Source: Edaphochlamys debaryana
Taxonomy: Eukaryota; Chlorophyta; Chlorophyceae; Chlamydomonadales
NCBI GenBank assembly: GCA_016858145.1
Contig: JAEHOE010000158.1
Coordinates: 62,001-126,000 of the forward strand
Reading direction: 5' to 3'
Length of the DNA: 64,000 nucleotides
Shown here piece by piece: positions 57,301 to 64,000 of the stretch. How positions within the stretch are numbered: position 1 is the first letter of the stretch; every line of letters begins with the position of its first letter. The notes beneath the pieces are model-generated. The model searched no databases, was not told the DNA's origin, and saw nothing but the letters and a program-made list of their open reading frames with translations. The position numbers and the translations under genes are program-made.

Positions 57301-60300
57301 CAGATTCAAACACCCCCACCCCACCCCCACCCGCTGTGCGTGCTCCAGCGCCTCCTCATAGGCCTCCAGCGCCCCCCGCGAGGCGAAGGCGCTGCCGGAG
57401 CGGCGCACGGCGTAGGGGGGGTAGCGCACGGCGCCCCGCTCGGTGGCCAGAAACCTGGGGTGTGGGGTGTGGGGTGTGGGGGTGTGGGGGTGTGGGGGTG
57501 TGGGGGTGTGGGGGTGTGGGGGTGTGGGGGTGTGGGGTGTGGGGGTGTGGGGGTGTGGGGGTGTGGGGGTGTATTGGGGGAGGGTGCATTCGAGGGATCG
57601 ATTGACAGAGTGAACCGACGAGAAAGAGAAGGTGCATTCGGGGGAAGCCCTAGCGGCAGAACCCTGGGGGGTTGGGGATGCATGCAGAGGGTAGCAGTGA
57701 GGGAAACGTCGGGAACGTGCGTAGGGACCCTGGGGGGCGTGGGCGGTTGCACTCGGGGGGGGGGGGGTCCATTGGGGCGGGGCGGCGGATGGTGGGGAGG
57801 TGGGAGCACACGGAGGGGGGGTGCCGGGATGTCTCGCGGGTGCCTTGCGGGCATGGACGACGGCGGCCACGTGTCCCTTCGCAGCCCCGTACAGGCCCCG
57901 CGCCCCCGTAGCAGTAATAATCTACGATTTCTCGCGATTCCTTCTTCATAGAGGCAATTCCAGCAAGCAGACGTGGCGAACCCCCCAAACATGCGGGCCC
58001 CCACCTGCCCAGGTCGGGCCCCCCACCACTGCCCCCAGGCCCCCACCTGCCCAGGTCGGGCCCCCCACCACTGCCCCCAGGCCCCCACCTGCCCAGGTCG
58101 GGCCCCCCACCACTGCCCCCAGGCCCCCACCTGCCCAGGTCGGGCCCCCCACCACTGCCCCCAGGCCCCCACCTGCCCAGGTCGGGCCCCCCACCACTGC
58201 CCCCAGGCCCCCACCTGCCCAGGTCGGGCCCCCCACCACTGCCCCCAGGCCCCCACCTGCCCAGGTCGGGCCCCTCGGACAGGAAGTACAGCCGCTGCAC
58301 CCGGGCCACCAGCGCAGCGGCGGGGGGGGCCACGCGCACGCAGGGGCCCGCCAGGGCCTCCACCTGCGGGCGGGGTTTGGGGCCATGGAGTTGGGGGGTC
58401 AGGGGATGAGGTTGAGAGGTCGGGATGGGGTCGTGGCATTCAGACTCGGCAGGGCTGTGCGTGACAAGACAGCCGAGCCATCCCTTCCGCGCCCCTGCCT
58501 TCCCCTTCCACCATCGCGTGTCACGCATTGCACTCCAGCCCCGGCCCTCGGCCTTCGCCCCACACCTGGCGGCTCATGGCCCGATGGTCGGTGACCTTGG
58601 CCCGTAGCGCCTCGATCACCGCCGCCCGACTGCCGCCGCCGTACCCGCTGTACTGTACGGCACCGCCGTCGCCGCCGGGCGAGGCGCCGCCACTGGCCCC
58701 GGTGCTGACGCTGCCGCCGCTGCGGGCGGGAGAGCCCGGGGATGATGCGGGCGCGGCGGATCCGCATGCGTGGCTGGATCCGGGTTTAGGCCCGGGTTTT
58801 GATCCGCATCCGGATCCCGATCCGGGCCGCGGCTGCGTGTAGAGCAGGATGGACGAGCGTTGCAGGCGGGCGGGCTGCAGCGACCGGAGCGTCGCCACCG
58901 GCAGGAGCTCGGCGACCTGTACGGCGCACACACAAAAGTGTACGGCGGCAGTGTACGGCAAGATACAGCACATGGCACAATATCTGCCAGGCCTCCATCA
59001 TATGTCCGCCCCCAGCATTTCGCATCTTGGATCCATTTAAATCCGCCCCGGGCATCTCGCCAACCCACCTGAGGCCAGTCCGCCGACCTAGGCACGGCGG
59101 CCAGTCCCGCCCGTACGAGCTGCCGTACGGCCTCCCCCGTGTTGCCGCACTCCGTGTACGACAGCGATGCGATCTGCGGGAAGGGGTGCGGAGGCCACGC
59201 CAGGGATTCCTCAGCTAGAGCGCCCGAACGTTCCCGCCAGTTAGAGCGCTGGGCCTAGGCCTGACACCCCATTTGCGCACGGCACGATCTGGCATGCCGC
59301 ACCCTGGGCCATAGCCACACCACGAGCTGCCTCCGGCATCCTGGCGACCTGGCATCTGGCTCCAAGCTGGCTCTGCCTGGCCCCCAAACTCCCACCTGGA
59401 ACCAGGGCCCCCTCCGCAGCAGCAGGCGCAGGAAGAGGCACTGCGCGGGCGGGGGCAGCCCCAGCAGCCCCCGCAGCGCGGCGTGCTCCTCGGGGGAGAG
59501 CAGGTGGCCGTCGTAGCGCCTGGGGTCGGGGTGGAGGTGGGGTGGGGTAGGGGGGGCTTGGGGACGGGCGGACAAGCACGCATGCAACGGCCAGCGACCT
59601 TTCCACGCGGCCGGCCCCCGCCCACCAGAGCCGGTAGGGGACGTTTACTAACGGGTGCTGTTACTCTTCCCATCAGCATCCGGCACCGACTCACCCGGCT
59701 TCGGGCCTCTGGGGCCAGTCCGTCTCAATGCAGGCGTCCGTTCGCAAACCGTTGCCCCGGCCTGCCGCCGCCCTCCCCAGACGACGGCCATGATGCCATG
59801 TTCACAGCGCCCCACCTTCCCACTGCCCCTGTGTCCTGTCCCCACCCCTGCGCACCTCACGTCCTCCACCAAGGCAGCGAAGTTGCTCCGCAGCACCTCG
59901 CCACTCGCCGCCCACGCGCCGCCGCCAGGAGCCACGAGCCCGTCGCCCACCCCGCCGCCGCCAGCTCCCGACCCGCCGCCGCCGCCACCTCCGCCAGCGC
60001 CGGGCCGCGGAGCGCCGTTGCGCCATGCGTCCGCCGCCGCCGCCGCCGCCGCCAGCGCCGCCGCCACCTCCGCCAGCTCGGTGCTGCTGCCGCCGCCGTC
60101 GCCGCCGCCGCTGCTGTCACCTTCCGCCGCCGCAGCGACCGCCGGCGCCAATGCCGGACCCGCCTCTGTCCCCAGGCCCTCATCCGAATCCGGATCTGGA
60201 CCAGATCCAGCGGCGGCGGCGGCAGGGCCAGGCGCGGGGGCAGCGGTGCCGGCGGCCGTCGGGGCGGCCCATATGAGGAGCGGCGCGTGGCCTGCGGGGG

Positions 60301-61862
60301 TGCGTCCTGCGTCACTGCAGTCCACGTGCACCTGAAGGGGGGGGGGGGCGCAGGCGGGGAAGAACCGGGCACCAGGCATCGCGGGGTCGGCGGGTAAGAG
60401 GGCGAGCAGACAGGTGCACCCAGAGACCCGAATGCGCAGCCCACCCGGTCCCCACCCTCTCGTGACCGCAGTCCACACATCCCCCCCCCCCACACCTGCG
60501 TGCGGATGCGCCCCGCCCTCAGCAGCGGACTCAGGTGAGCCGCCAGGGGCCGAGGCACGTAGCCCAGCAGCACGCCCCCCGCGCCACTCCCTCCCGCCCC
60601 GCCTCCGCCGCCTCCGCCGCCTGCTCCCCCCGCGCCCCCTGCGCCGCCGCCTTCTCCGCCGCCCCCTCCTGCAGCAGGCCTGGTGCTGGTGCCGGGGCCC
60701 CCGGGCCCTGGGCCTACGACCATACGGGTCCTCCGTCCGCCGCCGCCCCCGCCCCCGCCCCCGTCTGAGCCGCCGCCGTCGCTTGAGCCCCGCCGTCCAG
60801 GCCCCGGCGAGGGCCCCCGCCGCCGGCTGGCGCCCCGGCCGGAGGCTTCCGGCGCCGCATCGCCGCCGTTGCTGCCACCCACACGCAGCACCTGAGGCCC
60901 AGGCCGAAGGGTGCTTGTTCAGACGTGGTGACATGGTGGGGGCGGCTCGTCTTCGGCCTCGGCCCTGCGCACAACCATCCGGCAGCCCTCGAACAGCATG
61001 AGCCCATTCCTGTGCTTGCCATCAGCCCACACGTGGCACGCTGCCGTACGCACCTGTACGGCGTCCGCGTCACGTGTGTTGCCCGGCTCTGGTGCCAGGA
61101 CGAACCGCACGGGGCCCCCGCTTCCCGCACCCTCTGCGGCCTCCGCCGGCGGCAGCGCGGGCGACGGAGGCCGCGAGCCCGCTGGCTCCGCTGTATCCGT
61201 CGCTTCCGGTGCATCCCCAGAAGTATTAGCCACAGCAGCAACCGATGTTGCTGCAGCATCTACAGCAGCTGGGGCGGAATCGCGCGCTGCGCTGGCGCTG
61301 GCGGCCGCAGCAGCTGCGACGGCGGCTTTGCGGAATCGCACGCCCACAACCGCAGCCTCTATGCGCACCCAGCCGGGCCCTGGAGGCGATTCTACTTTAG
61401 CGAAGCATGGTTGGCGCGATTCAGGCAGGATCTGGGGTTGGTGGGGCTGAGGTTGGGGTCCATCGGGGAGGGGTGTGGGCAGGGAAGGGCGTCCGTGTGG
61501 GGCTGTGGGCGGCCGTGGCAGCGGGGGCCGCTGGAAGGAGGCGTCCGCAGGGGCGCTGGAGGAGCGCTGGGGCCAGCCAAAGGCGCCAGCGTCTAGGTCT
61601 GCAGCGGGGAGTCCGCGGGGGGGGGAGATGAGGTGCGGGGAAGGCCGGAGTGAGCATTGTGGAGCGCCGGGGTGCCGGGGGCCGCCGGGTTCCCGCCCTT
61701 TCGACACGTACCCCCGTAAGTTCGGCTGCGCTTTGCCGAGGCTCCTGGCTGCTCATCTCCGCTGTCTCCTGCTCCAGGCTTCTTGCGCTTGCTCGCGAAG
61801 ACGGGCTTGCCCACGAGCTGGCTCAGCGTGCCCATGCCGCGCAGCGCCATTTCGCGAGACAC
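51400..61862 (-). CDS. FAN1: FAN1-type structure-specific nuclease (Fanconi-associated nuclease 1 homologue)
   Basis: Eighteen exons join in phase to 1777 residues: 61862-61712, 61598-61054, 60891-60496, 60331-59856, 59519-59396, 59173-59069, 58916-58566, 58363-58257, 57454-57331, 56740-55171, 54868-54711, 54408-54228, 53909-53773, 53582-53431, 53148-53064, 52600-52419, 52194-52062, 51756-51400. A HIRAN domain spans residues ~150-365 (VRFVLAPEPGNTRDADAVQV; LLGYVPRPLAAHL), split by a Gly-rich insert. The FAN1 core follows: LLSPEEHAALRGLLGL, QCLFLRLLLRRGPWFQ, then FSAGWVYAS, RRYAEALGLLRALL, DPWVRHGDRLALQRRVLRLG and FQTAPLDLDTDAF. The C-terminal VRR-NUC domain has GMPDLLLW, SEVK and GPRDRLSDQQ; D1642, E1657 and K1659 fit the PD-(D/E)XK centre. 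FAN1 incises branched DNA in interstrand-crosslink repair in the nucleus. The protein is far longer than human FAN1 because exon 10 adds ~450 low-complexity residues. No UBZ finger is seen. Confidence 0.95.
52861..52905 (-). repeat. duplicated end of FAN1 exon 15 with its donor site
   Basis: The sequence reads RSAIDARLQ followed by GTGCGT on the minus strand, a second copy of the last ~27 bases of exon 15 (53064-53090) and its donor, about 200 bases further into the intron. It is a potential decoy donor; the phase-correct model skips it. Confidence 0.75.
55175..56700 (-). other. ~500-residue low-complexity insertion in FAN1 exon 10
   Basis: Between LEQCVAEGDEAG and RPAHQFLARFSAGWVYAS lie long Gly, Ala and Pro runs, an acidic segment (DGNGDDDAEMHE) and a SUMO-interaction-like motif (IDLTLTSDEEAE), in one uninterrupted exon. 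The flanking residues align with adjacent parts of the FAN1 helical core, so this is an insertion into the fold. Its GC3 is extreme, and the antisense strand is also open. Confidence 0.8.
56826..56850 (-). repeat. duplicated start of FAN1 exon 10 with its acceptor
   Basis: ACTGCTCCAGCTGCGGACGT here repeats ACTGCTCAAGCTGCGGACGT at 56731-56750. On minus both read CCGCAG|CT-GAGCAGTGCGTG. A second usable 3' splice site therefore lies ~95 bases upstream of the model acceptor. Confidence 0.75.
57066..57330. repeat. (CCCCCA)n microsatellite in FAN1 intron 9
   Basis: Near-pure CCCCCA/CACCCC repeats from about 57078 to 57290 continue in degraded form to the exon 9 donor at 57330. On the minus strand the donor itself (GTGGGGGTGGGG) is the first repeat unit. 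Confidence 0.95.
57465..57575. repeat. (GTGTGGGG)n microsatellite upstream of FAN1 exon 9
   Basis: About 14 units of GTGTGGGG/GTGTGGGGG in the intron immediately next to the exon 9 acceptor. Confidence 0.95.
58005..58265. repeat. 42-bp minisatellite carrying the FAN1 exon 8 donor site, seven copies
   Basis: CCTGCCCAGGTCGGGCCC recurs seven times at exactly 42-base spacing. On minus each unit reads GGGCCCGACCTGGGCAG|GTGGGG, i.e. the last codons of exon 8 (GPDLGR) plus the 5' splice site. The true exon end is the copy at 58257. Being 14 codons long the unit is also open in frame (GPDLGRWGPGGSGG). Confidence 0.95.
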
Positions 61863-62259
61863 CGCCGGTGCACGCGGCTGCTACATCGGTTGTAGAATGA
61901 AGGCTCAGTTGGTGGCTTGTATGTGCAAGTCGGCAAGTTTTGGCGCGGGACACTGCATCGGGTGCATCGGGGCCTTCGGTGCAGAGAAGGGCGGGTAGAG
62001 GGCGTGCGAACAAAACAGTCGCCACCAAGCGCGCGACCACTGCCTTGCATAGAGCTGTGCACAACGCAACGGTTTAGTAGGGTACTGGCGCTTGGACGCG
62101 AGTGTGCTGTTCGATCATCCTTGCACTGCCACGGCCTCGCAACTCCTAGGGCCTCTGATAACCGCGCTACCCCAGAACGTTGATCGCTAGCTTACGCACG
62201 TGCTCATCATGTATTAGCCAGCCTCGCGTGGACAGTTTGGGCAGTAGCGCGCGCCAAGC
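61863..62259. promoter_or_regulatory. divergent promoter region of FAN1 and the Pro-rich membrane protein gene
   Basis: The 397 bases separate two divergent start codons, so both 5'-UTRs and promoters must lie here or nearby. Base composition is more balanced than in the genes. No TATA box or known operator was recognised. Confidence 0.5.
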
Positions 62260-63666
62260 ATGGCGAGGCCAGGTACAGGGCGGAGGCCCGCCCCCTCGGC
62301 GCTGCTGGCGTTCTTGGCTCACCTACCGCAAATCCTGGTGGTCACAGCGATCTTTTTCATCGTCATCTACGCGGGGTGGGCCTTCCAAGCACTCAGCCTA
62401 CACCATGAGCACGTCACACGGGCGCCATCTCCACCGCCCGCAATCCGCATTATCAAGGTGATTAACCCACCACCAAAGCTCTCACCACCGCCATCGCCAT
62501 CCCCGCCACCCCCTCCACCACCACCACGCCCACGGAAACCATTGAAGCCCCCACGGCGGCCGTTGCGGCCACCGCCGCCGTCACCCTCGCCTCCCCCGCC
62601 GTCGCCGCCACCCCCCGGTATCCCACCCCCTCCTGCGAGCCCCGTCAAGCCCGAAGAGGTGAGAGCAGGTGCTGATACACTGTCTAGCAAGGGGATCATC
62701 AAACACAGCCCCAGGCCCACATCTTCCCAGGCCGTACACACGGGCACCCCGAGGCGCCTGACTCCTCCGCGTGCTCCGCCCCTTCCTCTCCCTTCCCCTT
62801 GGCGGTCCGTTGCGCACGGGCCCGTCAGTACAGCAACCGCCAGCTGGGAACTGGCGTGGCGCCGTGGCACCGCACGTGCTGTGCCTGCGCCGCAGCTGTC
62901 TGGCAGGGCAGTGGCACCCTGCCGTCGGCCGGCCGGCCGGCCGGCCGGCAGCGTGCTCACACCACCAAGGAACCACCGCCTGTGTGATCGAACTGCCACC
63001 CCCACCCCACCCCCACCGTCGCTCGCCCTCTCATCCCCGCCAACGCCGCCCTCCCCCTGGCCCGCCCGCAGCTGCCGCCGGCCCGGGAGCTGCTGCCGAC
63101 GTTTGTGTCGGGTCGTATGGGGCGCAGCTCGGGCGCGCAGATGACGCGGCCCTCCCCTGGCGGCACGCTCTTCAGCTGGGGCCTCAACGAGTGGCGCCTG
63201 GCGCGCAAGGGAGGTGCGTGAGAGCCGTGTGTGCTCACCCTAGTTGCAACAGTCATAAGTAAACCGCATCATAAGTAATCCGAGCCCGAAGCGAACCCGA
63301 ATCGAAAAACTCTGGGCGCGTGCGGTGACATCGCCAACCCAAGCACGAACTACGGGCGCGGGGCGGGGCGTGGTGGTGGCACAGCCTGCAGTCGTTCGCA
63401 GCCCGTGGAGGGAGGGCGGGCCGGGCGGGGCCGACGGAGGCGGCAGCGGGCTGGGCTGGGCTGGGCACTGGGCTGAGGCCGCTGCACAGTCCGGGTCATG
63501 GCGACGGGGAGTGAGGCTCGCCGGGGGCGGTGGGGCCTGGGAACGTGAGGACCTCGTAGCGACTCTTCGTCTTCCTGAGTTGTCCTCGCCACCCGCCCGT
63601 ACCCTTTCCCCTTCCTTCCCCCCAGGCGACAACGCCGTACCCGAGGCAGCCCTGGATAACCTCCAG
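62260..63666 (+). CDS. type II membrane protein with proline-rich stem, N-terminal part (runs off window)
   Basis: Exons 62260-62658, 63072-63213 and 63626-63666 join in phase and end at an open GTGTGT donor, so the gene continues beyond 64000. Residues ~1-21 are basic and cytosolic, ~22-45 form one transmembrane helix (LPQILVVTAIFFIVIYAGWA), and ~57-130 are a Pro/Ser/Lys-rich stem with SPPP and PPPSPSPPPP runs, likely hydroxylated and glycosylated in the secretory pathway. After the stem come LPPARELLPTFVSGRMG and GGTLFSWGLNEWRLARKGG. The architecture is that of a Golgi glycosyltransferase or wall-related enzyme, but the catalytic part lies outside the window and I do not recognise the family. 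Confidence 0.75.
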
Positions 63667-64000
63667 GTGTGTCTCGCACATGCCTTTTGTCGTTGATGCC
63701 TGGGCGGTCCACCCGAGGGAAGCTTGTGTTTGGGTTACCCAGGCCCTTTGTCGTTGGCGCTTGAATGAGCTTAACCTTGAGACCCGTGTGTTGGGACTTC
63801 CCAGGGATGCGAGATGTGAAAGGGCAAAGGGAGGGAGTGGAGTACTGGTGTGCGGGCGACGTGCTGGCAGCAAGCACCGTCAGCCTTCTGTTCAGGGCTG
63901 CTCGTGTAAAGGCCGAGAAAAGCGTAGGCGCGGTGATCAGCCGTGTGTGGGTGTCGGGGGAGGAGTGGCCAGGCTGCGTTCAAGCGGAGTTTCCTCCCCC
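63667..64000. other. intron of the Pro-rich membrane protein gene
   Basis: Follows the exon 3 donor at 63667. No further exon in phase was identified before the window ends. Confidence 0.5.

Noticed and set aside
55257..57605. 782-codon plus-strand open frame
   Set aside because: It is antisense to the FAN1 exon 10 low-complexity coding sequence; the open antisense frame follows from GC-rich codons, and it continues through a microsatellite.
58005..58265. CRISPR-like direct repeats
   Set aside because: The 42-base units are contiguous with no spacers and contain a splice junction of FAN1.

Overview
The window is nuclear DNA of a eukaryote, most likely a chlorophyte green alga of the volvocine/Chlamydomonas type. 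It is very GC-rich. Its genes are split by many short GT-AG introns (occasionally GC-AG), TGTAA motifs lie downstream of stop codons where chlorophyte poly(A) signals are expected, one protein has a Ser-Pro/poly-Pro stem of the kind found in algal wall proteins, and there is an exostosin-like protein with EGF-like cysteine modules. There are no prokaryotic operons and no ribosome-binding sites. The species cannot be fixed from the sequence alone.

Layout. 1-1578: head-to-head tRNA-Gly(CCC)-like genes (the first cut by the window edge) flanked by inverted repeats. 2717-5780: copy A of an exostosin-like gene, which keeps only its N-terminal EGF-like exons. 5776-19140: a 13-kb satellite array of ~254-bp monomers with 508-, 765- and ~2284-bp higher-order repeats, which replaces the rest of copy A. 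19141-21799: no recognisable gene. 21800-23391: a divergent pair of small, spliced, unrecognised genes. 23769-31391: a 7.6-kb element with ~1.5-kb near-identical terminal inverted repeats, carrying a 184-bp tandem array and the C-terminal part of a LINE-type reverse-transcriptase protein. 31400-38720: a repeat-dominated stretch (CTTCGG/CCGAAG foldbacks, a recurring GTCGAC palindrome, 124-bp and 192-bp minisatellites) with one unrecognised, possibly decaying, minus-strand gene at 32709-34195.

39457-48868 (minus): copy B of the exostosin-like gene, apparently intact, about 24 exons and ~680 residues, with type II anchor, EGF-like modules and a full exostosin glycosyltransferase domain. A tRNA-Gly-like gene lies just upstream on the same strand, so tRNA plus exostosin forms a module present twice in opposite orientation. 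51400-61862 (minus): a complete 18-exon gene for a FAN1-type DNA-repair nuclease; all exon phases close to 1777 codons. It has a HIRAN domain, the FAN1 SAP/TPR-like core, a C-terminal VRR-NUC domain, a ~500-residue low-complexity insertion and SUMO-interaction-like motifs. 62260 onward (plus): the start of a type II membrane protein with a proline-rich stem, running off the window.

The most unusual theme is that tandem repeats here repeatedly contain splice junctions. The donor of FAN1 exon 8 and the acceptor of exostosin exon 18 are each present seven times as minisatellites, and two other FAN1 exon edges are duplicated once. The divergent gene pair at 21.8-23.4 kb is the best candidate for an undescribed system, but its function cannot be read from sequence.
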